Assembly: GCF_014268815.2 (NCBI RefSeq)
Contig: NZ_JABWRE020000001.1
Span: forward strand, 4,345,001-4,409,000
Reading direction: 5' to 3'
Length of the DNA: 64,000 bases
DNA from: Pseudomonas urmiensis
GTDB taxonomy: Bacteria > Pseudomonadota > Gammaproteobacteria > Pseudomonadales > Pseudomonadaceae
Under the pieces are notes generated by a model that was not told the DNA's origin, did not search any database, and worked only from the letters and a program-made list of their open reading frames with translations. Positions within the stretch are counted from its first letter, which is position 1; each line of letters begins with the position of its first letter. This document shows positions 47,324 to 57,137 of the stretch, in pieces. The position numbers were made by a program, and so were the translations under genes.

Positions 47324-48747
47324 TGCAGCGGCCCTCCTTGCAATGCAGGCAGTTGCGCCAACCATTGCTGTTCGTCGTCCAGCTGGCGCAGGTCGAGCCA
47401 CAGCGCGTCGTCGTCGATGCGTCCAAGCACCGGCACCGGCAAGCTCCGCAAGGCTCGTTCAAGAGCATGCAGGCTGCGTCCGCGGAGCTTCTTCGAGGTT
47501 TGTGGGCGCAGGCATAACGCCGCGCTGGGCAGCCGCGCCACAGGCTGGCTACCACTGCCGATCATGCCCAGGGACGCTTGCACAGTTACCATCCATTGCG
47601 CGCCTAACTGAGCTGCCAGTGCCGGTGCCAGGCGCTCGGCTTGGGCATGGATTTCAGCCTGCGGACGGGTCAGCAGGCGCAGGCTGGGCAGGCGTTCGGC
47701 CAGGCGATCAGGGTTGCGGTACAGCGCCAGCACCGCTTCCAGCGCTGCCAGGGTGATCTTGTCGACACGCAGGGCGCGCTTGAGCGGGTTCTTCTTGATC
47801 TTGGCGATCAACGCCTGGCGGCCGACGATGATGCCGGCCTGCGGGCCGCCGAGCAGCTTGTCGCCACTGAAGGTGACGATATCGGCGCCATCGGCCAGGG
47901 CCTGGCGCACGGTCGGCTCGGCGGGCAGGCCCCAGCGGGTCAGGTCGAGCACGCTGCCGCTGCCCAGGTCTTCGAGCAGCGGCAGGCCGTGTTGCTGGGC
48001 AATCTGCGCCAGCTGTGCGGTGGGCACCTGAGTGGTGAAGCCCTGGATGCTGTAGTTGCTGCAATGCACGCGCATCAACAGGCCGGTGCGTGGGTTGATC
48101 GCCGCCTCGTAGTCGCGGGCGTGGGTGCGGTTGGTGGTACCGACTTCGTGCAGGCGCACGTTGGCGCGGGCCATGATGTCGGGGATGCGGAAGGCGCCGC
48201 CAATTTCGATCAACTCGCCACGGGAAATGATCCCTTCTTTGCGCGCGCCGAGGCTGTTGAGCGCCAGCAGCACGGCGGCGGCATTGTTGTTGACCACGGT
48301 GACCGCTTCGGCGCCGGTGAGCTCGCGGATCAAGCCTTCGATCAAGTCGTCGCGGTCGCCGCGCTTGCCGCTGGCCAGGTCGAATTCGAGGTTGAGCGGG
48401 TAGCGGGCGGCGGCTTGCATGGCCTCGATGGCCTCCTCGGGTAGCAGCGCGCGGCCGAGGTTGGTGTGCAGGACCGTGCCGGTGAGGTTGAACACGCGGC
48501 GAACCCGGCTTTGTTGCTGGATGGTCAGACGCTCGCCTGCGCGGCCGAGGAGCACTTCAGCGGACAGCTCGGCGGGGCTGAGTTGGCTTAGCTGGGCGGG
48601 CTCGCGCAGGTCGTCGAGCAGTTGGCGCAAGGTGGCCAGGGTAGCGTCGCGGCCGTGGCGGTCGAGCAGCGGGTGACAGGCTGGATGGCGCAACAGCGTA
48701 TCAACGGAGGGTAAGCGCAGGGTGTTTGCGGCGAAACTGGCAGGCAT
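47320..48747 (-). CDS. selA: L-seryl-tRNA(Sec) selenium transferase
   Basis: PLP enzyme converting Ser-tRNA(Sec) to Sec-tRNA(Sec) with selenophosphate. 475 residues; PLP lysine in [16 protein letters not shown], preceded by [11 protein letters not shown], and N-terminal [20 protein letters not shown]. Forms an operon with selB; selD is not in the window. Confidence 0.96.
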   Translation of the reverse strand: MPASFAANTLRLPSVDTLLRHPACHPLLDRHGRDATLATLRQLLDDLREPAQLSQLSPAELSAEVLLGRAGERLTIQQQSRVRRVFNLTGTVLHTNLGRALLPEEAIEAMQAAARYPLNLEFDLASGKRGDRDDLIEGLIRELTGAEAVTVVNNNAAAVLLALNSLGARKEGIISRGELIEIGGAFRIPDIMARANVRLHEVGTTNRTHARDYEAAINPRTGLLMRVHCSNYSIQGFTTQVPTAQLAQIAQQHGLPLLEDLGSGSVLDLTRWGLPAEPTVRQALADGADIVTFSGDKLLGGPQAGIIVGRQALIAKIKKNPLKRALRVDKITLAALEAVLALYRNPDRLAERLPSLRLLTRPQAEIHAQAERLAPALAAQLGAQWMVTVQASLGMIGSGSQPVARLPSAALCLRPQTSKKLRGRSLHALERALRSLPVPVLGRIDDDALWLDLRQLDDEQQWLAQLPALQGGPLQ

Positions 48748-48782
48748 GCGGGGACCTTGCTTGAGCGGTGTCTGTTCTGGCC

Positions 48783-48906
48783 CTATCGCGGGGCAAGCCC
48801 GCTCCTACAGGCCCTGTGCTGTATTCAAAATCAGCAGAAGCCCTGGGGCACCCTGATGTATTCAAAGTCAGTACAGATCCCTGTGGGAGCGGGCTTGCCC
48901 GCGAAT
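48783..48906. repeat. Opposed REP elements
   Basis: Left TATCGCGGGGCAAGCCCGCT at 48783 and right TGTGGGAGCGGGCTTGCCCG at 48881, separated by a segment holding two near-copies of TGTATTCAAAxTCAG. They separate selA from fdhE. Confidence 0.75.
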
Positions 48907-48941
48907 GGGGCGACCCGATCCTGCAGTGTAGACACTCACCC

Positions 48942-49862
48942 TCAACCCGGCGCCAGCAGCAGGTTCGGCGCCAGCCGCTGGAAGCCTTCCTGATCCAGAC
49001 GCATGTCCAGCGCCAGGCTGGCCAGATCATCGGCCAAGGGCTCAGCAACAGCGTCATTTTCCAAGTAGCACTGTTTCAAATAGACATTACAGCCCGGACA
49101 GCACTCCGCCCGCAGCGGCGCCTTGCCGGGGGCATGGCGGTCATCTTCCAGGCTGCTGTAGCGCAAATCCTTGCTTGAGTCGCAGTACACACACTTGACC
49201 CGCACCACATGCCACTCGCAAGCACACAGCGAGCAGGCCAGATAGCGCAGGCCGTTATGCCGGCCGCGGTTGCGCACAACTCCCGCCATCGCGAGCGAGC
49301 CACAGGCCGGGCATTGGCCGAGGCTGTCTGCGGGCTTGAGTTCGTGGCTAGGCAGGTTCAGCAACCAATACGTCCATGCCGCCTGCAGCGCCGCGCCTAT
49401 GAACGGCACCAGCGCTGCCGGCACCAGGTCGTACTGACCACCCAACAAGGCAATGCCCCAGCTTTTGAGCTGGGGCTGATCGCTCAAGCGTAGCGCCTTC
49501 AACGCATCTGCCAGCGGGCCACTGCCCTGCTCGTCGAAGCGCTCAAGCAAGGCCGGCAGCCACACTAGCCAAGGCCCTTCGCGCACCAGGCTGTCCGCCG
49601 CCAGCGGCGCCAGGCCATGACTTATGCACAGGCGCTGGCGCTCCTCGGCCAGCGGCAGGCCGCTTGGCGGAGCCAGCAGCAGCTGTTGCTGAATCCGACA
49701 CAGCCGAGCGATCAAGCGCAGGTAAGCGCCCAATGCATGCCCTTCAGCCAACTGCTCCAGGCGCGCCGCGCGTACGCTGAAGACATCGGCAGAGGGCAGA
49801 TGGATGAACGGCGGGGTGGTCGCTGCCGCCTCGATCTGCCCAGGTTCAAGTATCGTGCTCAA
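48942..49862 (-). CDS. fdhE: Formate dehydrogenase accessory protein FdhE
   Basis: 306 residues. Binds the catalytic subunit before export. The C-terminal half carries four CxxC-type pairs: QCPACGSLAM, ACSLCACEW, KCVYCDSSKD and CCPGCNVYLKQ, the rubredoxin-like iron site of FdhE. Five bases separate it from the cytochrome subunit gene, within the fdh operon. Confidence 0.94.
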   Translation of the reverse strand: MSTILEPGQIEAAATTPPFIHLPSADVFSVRAARLEQLAEGHALGAYLRLIARLCRIQQQLLLAPPSGLPLAEERQRLCISHGLAPLAADSLVREGPWLVWLPALLERFDEQGSGPLADALKALRLSDQPQLKSWGIALLGGQYDLVPAALVPFIGAALQAAWTYWLLNLPSHELKPADSLGQCPACGSLAMAGVVRNRGRHNGLRYLACSLCACEWHVVRVKCVYCDSSKDLRYSSLEDDRHAPGKAPLRAECCPGCNVYLKQCYLENDAVAEPLADDLASLALDMRLDQEGFQRLAPNLLLAPG

Positions 49863-49866
49863 GCGC

Positions 49867-50529
49867 TCACCCTTCTTTTCTGCCGGGCACTGGTGGCGGC
49901 TTGTCGCCGGTCACCTCCCGGTACCACAGTTCATGATGCTTGCGTGCCCAGGCGCGGCTGACCCAGCCATGCAGCATGGCGCCGACCGAGCCCTTGATCC
50001 AGATGCCGGCGTAGATGTGCACGATGATGCTGAGTATCAGCACAAAACCGGCAAAGGCATGGGCCAGGCTCGCCAGGCGAATCGCACCAATGTCGAAGAA
50101 ATGGCTGAAGTACGCACGCCAGATCACCACGCCACTGAGCAGCAATACCAGCATGCACAGCAGCAAGGTCCAGAACAGCAGCTTCTGCCCGGCGTTGTAT
50201 TTGCCAATCGGTGGCACCCCTTCTTCTTTGTTGAGCATCACCCGGTCGATACGCCGCAGCCACAGGCGGTCATTGGCGGTGATGAAGTTAGCGCGCCAGA
50301 AGCGCACCACCAGGCCGAGGAAGAACACGAACATCGCCACGCCCAGGAACGGGTGCAGGATGCGTGTCCACGGCCCGCCACCGAACAGATGACTGAGCCA
50401 GAACAGCGCCGGATGAAACAGCGCCAGCCCCGACAGCCCAGCCATGAAGAACAGGATCGCGACGATCCAGTGGTTGGTCCGTTCGTTGGCGTTGTAGCGC
50501 AGGATTGGTTTGTGCTCACGCTGGTTCAT
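49867..50529 (-). CDS. fdoI: Formate dehydrogenase cytochrome b556 subunit
   Basis: 220 residues, four membrane helices: [83 protein letters not shown]. Haem-ligand histidines lie in helices 1, 2 and 4. Passes electrons to quinone. Overlaps fdoH by four bases. Confidence 0.93.
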   Translation of the reverse strand: MNQREHKPILRYNANERTNHWIVAILFFMAGLSGLALFHPALFWLSHLFGGGPWTRILHPFLGVAMFVFFLGLVVRFWRANFITANDRLWLRRIDRVMLNKEEGVPPIGKYNAGQKLLFWTLLLCMLVLLLSGVVIWRAYFSHFFDIGAIRLASLAHAFAGFVLILSIIVHIYAGIWIKGSVGAMLHGWVSRAWARKHHELWYREVTGDKPPPVPGRKEG

Positions 50530-51476
50530 GGCCGCTGCTCCCCTGTTCCGCCGGGCTTGGTCGGGTCATACACGTGTACCGCCGGGTCTACCTGGTGGAC
50601 GCTGTTATCCACAGGCGCAGGATGTTCATCCTCCTCGACCCGCTGCGGGCCGACCCGCACGTAGTGGAAGAAGCCCGCCAGCACTGCCGCGCCCATGGCC
50701 AGCAGCGCCATCGGCTTGCTGATGCCCTTCCACAGCCCGACCAGCGGGCTGATCACTGGCTGATCCGGCAAGCCGGCATACAACCGTGGCGTGTCGGCGT
50801 GGTGCAGCACGTACATCACATGGGTGCCACCGACGCCATCGGGGTCGTACAACCCAGCATTGTCGAAGCCACGTGACTTGAGGTCGACGATGCGCTCGGC
50901 GGCATGCACCTTCATCTCATCCTTGCTGCCAAACACGATCGCTCCGGTCGGACAGGTTTTCACGCAGGCCGGCTCCAGGCCCACGCTGACGCGGTCCGAG
51001 CACAAGGTGCACTTATAGGCCTTGTGGTCTTTCTGCGAAATGCGCGGGATGTTGAACGGGCAGCCGGTGATGCAATAGCCGCAGCCGATGCAGTGGTCCT
51101 GGTTGAAGTCGACGATGCCATTGGCGTGCTTGATGATCGCCCCCGGGCTGGGGCAGGCCTTCAGGCAGCCGGGATCGGCGCAGTGCATGCAGCCATCCTT
51201 GCGGATCAGCCACTCCAGGTTGCCGTCGTCACGCTCGTGCTCGGTGAAGCGCATCAGGGTCCAGGTTTCAGCGCTCAGGTCTTGTGGGTTGTCGTAGGTG
51301 CCGTGGTTGTGGCCGACCTCGTCACGCAGTTCGTTCCACTCCGAACACGCCACCTGGCAAGCCTTGCAGCCGATGCACTTGGTGGTGTCGATCAGCTTGG
51401 CGACTTCTTCCAGCTGGCGAATCGAAGACGGCGCGGTGGTGGTGGCCGAGCGGGCGATGATGTCTTGGCTGGCCAT
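50526..51476 (-). CDS. fdoH: Formate dehydrogenase iron-sulfur subunit
   Basis: 316 residues with four [4Fe-4S] clusters: [61 protein letters not shown]...[10 protein letters not shown]. One C-terminal helix ([19 protein letters not shown]) anchors it to the membrane facing the periplasm. Start ATG overlaps the fdnG stop by one base. Confidence 0.95.
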   Translation of the reverse strand: MASQDIIARSATTTAPSSIRQLEEVAKLIDTTKCIGCKACQVACSEWNELRDEVGHNHGTYDNPQDLSAETWTLMRFTEHERDDGNLEWLIRKDGCMHCADPGCLKACPSPGAIIKHANGIVDFNQDHCIGCGYCITGCPFNIPRISQKDHKAYKCTLCSDRVSVGLEPACVKTCPTGAIVFGSKDEMKVHAAERIVDLKSRGFDNAGLYDPDGVGGTHVMYVLHHADTPRLYAGLPDQPVISPLVGLWKGISKPMALLAMGAAVLAGFFHYVRVGPQRVEEDEHPAPVDNSVHQVDPAVHVYDPTKPGGTGEQRP

Positions 51477-54400
51477 CAGACTTTCTCCACGTTGACGAGG
51501 AACGACTTGGACTCCGGCGTCTGGGTGTTGCCATCACCGAGGAACGGCACCAGGGTGTTGGTCAGGTAGCCGTGGCGGGTGATGCCGGTGAAGCCCCAGT
51601 GCAACGGGATGCCGATCTGGTGCACGGTCTGGTTGTTGACCTTGAGCGGACGAATCCGCTTGGTCACCACCGCCACCGCCTCGATATGCCCACGCTTGCT
51701 CGACACCCGCACCCGATCGCCAGCCTTGATGCCCTTCTCATTGGCCAGCACCTCGCCGATCTCGACGAATTGCTCGGGCTGGGCAATGGCATTGAGCCGG
51801 CAGTGCTTGCTCCAGAAGTGGAAGTGCTCGGTCAGCCGGTAGGTGGTCGCCGCATACGGGAACTCCTGATGAGTACCCAGGGTGTCCCACACCGAATCGA
51901 AGATGCGCCCGGCCGGGTTGCTGGTGGCCTTCTTGTTTTGCGGGTGCAGCGGATTGATGCCAATTGGCGTCTCGAACGGTTCGTAGTGCTCGGGGAATGG
52001 CCCCTCGGCCATCTTGTCGATGGCAAAGAAACGCGCCACCCCTTCAGGGTTCATGATGAACGGGTTCATCCCGGCCTCTGGAGGCGAGGCGACTGCGAAG
52101 TCCGGCACATCGGTGCCAGTCCAAGCACTACCGTTCCACCACACCAGGCGTTTTTTCTCTGGATCCCACGGTTTGCCTTGCGGGTCGCTGGAGGCGCGGT
52201 TGTAGAGAATCCGCCGGTTGGCCGGCCAAGCCCAGGCCCAGCCTTGCGCCTGGTGCATGCCGAACGGATCACTGTTGTCGCGCCGAGCCATCTGGTTGCC
52301 CTGCTCGGTCCAGCTACCGCTGAAGATCCAGCAACCAGAAGCGGTGCTGCCATCATCCTTGAGCAGGCCAAACCCGGCCAACTGCTGGCCTGCCTTGACC
52401 AGGGTACCGGTCGCGTCGGTCTGATCGGTGATTGCCCAGCCGTTCATCTCCTTGGCCAGCTCCTCAGGCGAAGGCTCGTCGGCGATCTTGTACGGCCAAC
52501 TGATGTTCAGCAGTGGATCAGGATAGGCGCCGCCCTCGCTCTGGTAACGCTGACGCAGACGCAGGAACAGCTCGCTCATGATCTGCACGTCCGTGCGCGT
52601 CTCGCCAGGGCCATCGGCGCCCTTCCAGTGCCACTGCAGCCAGCGACTGCTGTTGACCAGCGAGCCATCTTCCTCGGCAAAGCAGGTGGTCGGCAGGCGG
52701 ATCACTTCAGTGTGGATGTTGGCCGTGTCGACATCGTTGAACGGCCCGGCGTTGCGCCAGAACTCCGAGGTCTCGGTGGCCAACGGGTCCATGATCACCA
52801 GCCACTTGAGCTTGGCCAAAGCGGCTGTAACGCGGTTCTTGTCCGGCAGCGCGGCGATCGGGTTGAAGCCCTGGCACAGGTAGCCGTTGACCTTACCCTG
52901 GCTCATCATCTCGAACATGCGCAGCACGTCGTAGGAGCCCACGTCGAGCTTGGGCAGCCAGTCGTAGCCCCAGTTGTTTTCCAGCGTGGCGTTGGCGCCA
53001 TACCAGGCTTTCATCAGGCTGACGTGGAACTTGCCGTAGTTCTGCCAGTACGACAACTGCCCCGGACGCAGCGGTTTCATCGCTCGTTTGTCAATGAAGG
53101 CGGCGTAGTCCTGCTCGGCATCGCCGGCCAGTGTCAGGTAGCCCGGCAGCGAGTTGGACAACAGCCCCAGGTCGGTCAGGCCCTGGATATTGGAGTGGCC
53201 GCGCAAGGCATTGACCCCACCACCGGGCATGCCGACGTTGCCCAGCAGCAACTGCACCATGGCCGCACTGCGGATGATCTGCGCGCCGATCGAATGCTGA
53301 GTCCAGCCGAGCGCGTAGAGGATGGTCATGGTCTTGCCCGGCACCGAGCAGGTGGCGATCTCTTCCCAGATCTTCATCATCGCCTCCTGCGGCATGCCGC
53401 AGGTCATGCTGGCCAGCTCCGGGGTATAGCGGCTGTAGTGCTGCTTCATCAGCTGGTACACGCAACGTGGGTGCTGCAGGGTCGGATCGACCACGGCAAA
53501 GCCATCCGCGCCGAGCTCGTAGCCCCAGCCGGACTTGTCGGCGTACACCCGTTTTTCGGCGTCGTAACCGCTGAACAGGCCATCTTCGAAGCCATAGTTG
53601 GCTTTGACGATGAACGACACATCGGTGTAGTTGCGCACGTACTCGTGCTGGATCTTGTCGTTACTCAGCAGGTAGTTGATCAGCCCGCCCATGAAGGCGA
53701 TATCGCTACCGGTGCGGATCGGCGCGTAGTAATCGGCTACCGAGGCGGTACGGGTAAACCGTGGGTCGACCACGATCAGCCGCGCCTGGTTGTGCGCCTT
53801 GGCTTCGGTCACCCATTTGAAGCCACAAGGGTGGGCTTCTGCTGCGTTGCCGCCCATTACCAGGATCAGATTCGCGTTGGCGATATCCGACCAATGGTTG
53901 GTCATGGCGCCACGGCCGTACGTCGGGGCAAGACTTGCCACCGTCGGGCCATGTCAGACACGCGCTTGGTTATCGAACCCCAGCATGCCAAGTGAGCGAA
54001 CGACCTTGTGGGTCAGGTAGCCGGCTTCGCTGGAGGCAGCGGAAGCGGCGAGAAAACCCGTGGTGAGCCAGCGGTTGACGGTCTGGCCCTGGGCGTTCTT
54101 CTCGATGAAATTGGCGTCGCGGTCGGCCTTCATCAGCCCCGCCACCCGATCGAGCGCTTCGTCCCAGCTGACCCGCGTCCATTCATTACTGCCCGGCTTG
54201 CGCACCTCGGGATACTTCAGGCGGTTGGGGCTGTGGATAAAGTCCAGCAACCCAGCGCCTTTCGGGCACAGGGTGCCGCGGTTGACCGGGTGATCGGCGT
54301 CGCCCTCGATGTGGATGATGTTCTGTTTGACGTTCTTGCCTGCATCACCCTGGCTGTACAGGATCAGGCCGCAGCCGACCGAGCAGTAGGGGCAGGTATT

Positions 54401-54544
54401 GCGCGTCTCTTTGGTGTGCGCCAGCTTGAAGTGACGCACCTGCTCGGCGAACGCCGGTGTCGGGGCCATGCCCAACGCCGCGAGGCTCGAGCCTCCAAGG
54501 CCGACGGCGGCGACCTTGAAGAACTGCCGACGGTTGAGATCCAT
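51476..54544 (-). CDS. fdnG: Formate dehydrogenase catalytic subunit, selenoprotein
   Basis: 1022 residues read through an in-frame UGA. N-terminus has a Tat signal ([19 protein letters not shown]), then the [4Fe-4S] motif [13 protein letters not shown]. Codon 197 is TGA (53954-53956) in [16 protein letters not shown], the position of Sec in E. coli FdnG, and a SECIS-like hairpin follows. C-terminal parts include [15 protein letters not shown] and the molybdopterin domain. A frameshift or true stop is excluded by continuous homology on both sides. Confidence 0.96.
53918..53956 (-). promoter_or_regulatory. SECIS-like element of fdnG
   Basis: After the TGA, the mRNA can fold GGTGGCAA-GTC-TTGCCCC, a mini-hairpin with G-U at the tip like that of E. 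coli fdnG, inside a longer stem (CCGACGG...CCGACG). It recruits SelB to recode UGA as Sec. Confidence 0.8.
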
Positions 54545-54708
54545 CGTGCACTCCTGATCAGGGTTCGGGCGCCTGTTGTGGAGTCGGCGCCTCTAGACTT
54601 CACGGTAGCGGCAAACAGAGACCGCCAATCATCAAGACTAGCGAAGAATCCTGAAAGTGCGATGCCCCAGGTCAGGGAATGGGTAACCCGTGTTTGACTG
54701 CCGAGCGT

Positions 54709-54852
54709 TCACCGCTCCTGGGGAATGAAAACCTCCTTGCCCAGGCCGCAATCAGGACAGCGCCACTGCTGCGGAATGTCTTTGAATGCCGTACCCGGCT
54801 CGATGCCATGTTCCGGATCACCCCGTGCCGGATCGTAGCTGTCTGCAGCACA
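54709..54852 (-). pseudogene. C-terminal rubredoxin remnant
   Basis: Translation gives [38 protein letters not shown] and a stop. This is the second half of a rubredoxin, with the second CPxCG iron site intact and the GDP-x-GI-PGT loop. The first CxxCG site is missing: upstream the frame runs into a LysR fragment and a 9-bp repeat. Without two cysteine pairs it cannot bind iron as a rubredoxin. Confidence 0.75.
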
Positions 54853-55297
54853 GACCACAAAGTCCACAAAGTCCACAAAGTCCACAAAGTCCACAAAGTC
54901 CACAAAGAACAACTTACGCGCTACCAGCCCCAAGGGCGGGGCATCGGTAATTCTGATACCGATATCGATGCTCCGCGATGAAGTCCAAACCTCCCTCATT
55001 CGAAGTGAGTTGCACATTGACATCCCGGTAGCACTCGAAAAACTCGGGAGTTAGTTGATGCTACGCTCCATACAAATAACAGGGCACCGCGATGCGAATA
55101 AGTGCTTGCGGGTTTTGGAGAAGGCGCTCTTTGAACCTGAATACATTGACCGAAGACTCAAGCAACTCTTTGCAGTGCGAATAGGCCTGAGCCCCCTCGG
55201 CTTTGACTTTCAACTGCCGAGTACTGCGCTCCAGCAATCGAATCGCTAATGCACTTTCAAGCTTGGATACTTGTACGTTTGTATTACCGAGAAAACG
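54853..55297 (-). pseudogene. LysR-family regulator remnant
   Basis: Read on the minus strand: NVQVSKLESALAIRLLER and STRQLKVKAEG (end of the HTH and linker), AYSHCKELLESS, then RIAVPCYLYGA followed by a TAG at 55061-55063, then [27 protein letters not shown] and, after a frame change near 54975, [21 protein letters not shown]. These match successive LysR landmarks. The N-terminus is cut right after the EamA stop. One in-frame stop, one frameshift and truncation at both ends make it non-functional. Confidence 0.78.
54862..54906. repeat. Five tandem copies of a 9-bp unit
   Basis: GTCCACAAA five times, with an imperfect sixth (GACCACAAA) at 54853. On the minus strand it codes Phe-Val-Asp repeats, in frame, linking the LysR remnant to the rubredoxin remnant. 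Length may vary by slippage. Confidence 0.95.
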
Positions 55298-56167
55298 TCA
55301 CCCGTAAAGATGCAGAAGCACAGCCCCTAACAACACCAGACTGACCCCACCAATCTGAATGACCGACAGCCGCTCGCGATAAAAGAAGTACCCCAGGATC
55401 GCGGCAATGCCGCCCGACAGGGTGCTGATGACGGTAACGACGGACACCGAACCATTGAGCGCGCCCCAGGAAAAAGCGGAGAATCCGCCCAGGTTGAAAA
55501 GACTGGCGCTGCATAGGGAGCCAAAGGTCTTCAAGCTGATCGTCGCGTGGTCCCGCAGCAACCTGAAGGCCTCAGGAATGAGGAACATGACCCCCACAGC
55601 ATAACCCAGCGCCAACATGTTTACCGGCCCCAGCGCCGGCAAGGCGAACTTGCCCTGGATCCAGAAGCTGATGCCGTACAGCATGGCCGCCAGCAACGCA
55701 AACCCTACAGATACCGTGTTGGTGGCCTTGCGATCGAAGTCACCTCCATGATCACTGCGGCTGGCCAGTAGAACGCCAAAGAAGCAAACGAGAATGCCAC
55801 TTACCTGCCACGCTGACAGGACATCACCGCCCAGCCACGCCAACAGCGTGGTAAATACGCCATACGAGGTGACCAAGGGCGCCACAACTGCAGTTTTTCC
55901 GACAGCAAAAGCCTTCGAAAGCGCCAATGCCCCAACCACGGTACACAGGGAAGCTATTATCCCTAGCCCAACCGCGACCCAGGGCGCAGATATGAACTTT
56001 TCCCACTGGCTGGCTGAAATGACAATAATTATTGTCATTAACAAAACCCCCAGCAATTGCCCGAAAAAAACCGCCCGCTTAACGCCAACCGCTCGTGCGT
56101 TGACGCCGACCAGGAAGTCCGTCGCCCCCCAGAACACCGCCGCCAGCAACCCCATCAATACGTCCAC
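55298..56167 (-). CDS. EamA-family drug/metabolite exporter
   Basis: 289 residues, ten hydrophobic segments in two EamA repeats (LMGLLAAVFWGATDFLVG...; SVGFALLAAMLYGISFWIQG...) ending IAAILGYFFYRERLSVIQIGGVSLVLLGAVLL. GTG start behind AAGGAA. AT-richer than most neighbours and lying between three gene remnants, so probably acquired with them. Substrate unknown. Confidence 0.82.
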   Translation of the reverse strand: MDVLMGLLAAVFWGATDFLVGVNARAVGVKRAVFFGQLLGVLLMTIIIVISASQWEKFISAPWVAVGLGIIASLCTVVGALALSKAFAVGKTAVVAPLVTSYGVFTTLLAWLGGDVLSAWQVSGILVCFFGVLLASRSDHGGDFDRKATNTVSVGFALLAAMLYGISFWIQGKFALPALGPVNMLALGYAVGVMFLIPEAFRLLRDHATISLKTFGSLCSASLFNLGGFSAFSWGALNGSVSVVTVISTLSGGIAAILGYFFYRERLSVIQIGGVSLVLLGAVLLHLYG

Positions 56168-56233
56168 AGTAATGTTCCTTATTATGACTGGTCCCTGTAT
56201 CGCCCTAGACAGTAATAGGGATTATGTCAAAAA

Positions 56234-56419
56234 TCAAACATCTGCATGGGGGGAGGCCCTATAGCCAGCCTTACTCTTGCGCGAGCGCCCACCCAAAAAG
56301 GTAATTAACGGATTAGTTAGTGCCGTTGAAATAAGAGCAAGTACCAAAAGAACACTGTAGGAACTTTCAGACAATACTCCCACCTGAAGTCCTACACCAC
56401 GCAACACTACTTCCTCAAC
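56234..56419 (-). pseudogene. 3' remnant of a Kef/CPA2-type cation:proton antiporter
   Basis: Open minus-strand frame giving VEEVVLRGVGLQVGVLSESS, YSVLLVLALISTALTNPLI, TFLGGRSRKSK. This matches the last helices of CPA2 antiporters (a glycine-rich G-LQ-GVLS, then L-VL-ALISTA-T-P). Only about 60 residues survive and an in-frame stop lies directly upstream. Confidence 0.5.
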
Positions 56420-56530
56420 CTATGTAATTCCCTCTTGAAATATTGCACCGTCCATAGCTCAACTCATCGAACACTGGCATTTCCCTCATGAATTTCGTCA
56501 GGGGCTCTTCGAGCCAAGAACGCCGCCCAC

Positions 56531-56554
56531 AAAAAACCCCCGCATTGCGGGGGT
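56531..56554 (-). terminator. Intrinsic terminator of ssb
   Basis: ACCCCCGCA-T-TGCGGGGGT with a T run on the minus strand, 20 bases after the ssb stop. Confidence 0.9.
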
Positions 56555-56573
56555 TCGGTGACGGCAACGATTC

Positions 56574-57128
56574 TCAGAACGGAATATCGTCATCAAAGCT
56601 GTCGAAGTCAGCCGCCGGCTGCGGAGCGGGCTGCTGGGGCGCTGGGCGCTGCGGGGCCTGCTGTGGGCGAGGAGCCTGCTGACGCGGCGCCTGCTGGTTG
56701 TACTGTTGCTGCTGGCCACCTTGGTTGTAGTTGTTACCACCACCTTGGTTGTACTGGTCACCACCGCCCTGCTGCTGGTTCTGCGGGCGGCCGCCGAGCA
56801 GTTGCATGGTGCCCTGCATGTCGACGATGATTTCAGTGGTGTAGCGCTTGATGCCGTCTTTTTCCCACTCGCGGGTCTGCAGCTTGCCCTCGATGTAGAC
56901 CTGGGAACCCTTGCGCAGGTATTCGCCGGCGATCTCGGCGACCTTGCCGAACATCGACACACGGTGCCATTCGGTACGCTCGACCTTCTGACCGGACTGC
57001 TTGTCGGTCCACTGCTCGCTGGTAGCCAGGCTCAGGTTGGTCACGGCGTTACCGTTGGGCAGGTAGCGGACTTCGGGATCCTGGCCGCAGGTGCCGACCA
57101 GAATGACTTTGTTAACCCCACGGGCCAT
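56574..57128 (-). CDS. ssb: Single-stranded DNA-binding protein
   Basis: 184 residues. OB-fold: [72 protein letters not shown]; then a Gln/Asn/Gly/Pro-rich disordered linker (residues 112-170) and the acidic tip DDDIPF that recruits repair proteins. Nine bases downstream of the YajR-like gene, so co-transcribed. Confidence 0.97.
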   Translation of the reverse strand: MARGVNKVILVGTCGQDPEVRYLPNGNAVTNLSLATSEQWTDKQSGQKVERTEWHRVSMFGKVAEIAGEYLRKGSQVYIEGKLQTREWEKDGIKRYTTEIIVDMQGTMQLLGGRPQNQQQGGGDQYNQGGGNNYNQGGQQQQYNQQAPRQQAPRPQQAPQRPAPQQPAPQPAADFDSFDDDIPF

Positions 57129-57137
57129 AACGTTCTC

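Larger units (their letters stand above)
56168..56573. other. AT-rich stretch with an antiporter remnant and the ssb terminator
   Basis: No intact gene. Positions 56234-56419 hold a remnant described separately; the right end carries the ssb terminator. The rest (56420-56530) shows nothing I recognise. Lower GC than the flanks. Confidence 0.6.

Noticed and set aside
53941..53956. Frameshift or nonsense mutation splitting fdnG
   Set aside because: The UGA is at the known Sec position, both sides align without shift, and a SECIS hairpin plus selABC are present.
51572..53995. An 807-residue plus-strand open frame
   Set aside because: Antisense shadow of fdnG, which has clear molybdopterin and iron-sulfur motifs on the minus strand.
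54679..54981. Plus-strand frame with Val-His-Lys repeats
   Set aside because: It is the complement of the Phe-Val-Asp repeat; only the minus strand shows LysR and rubredoxin homology.
55055..55249. A 64-residue plus-strand ORF
   Set aside because: It is antisense to the LysR remnant and lacks a ribosome site.
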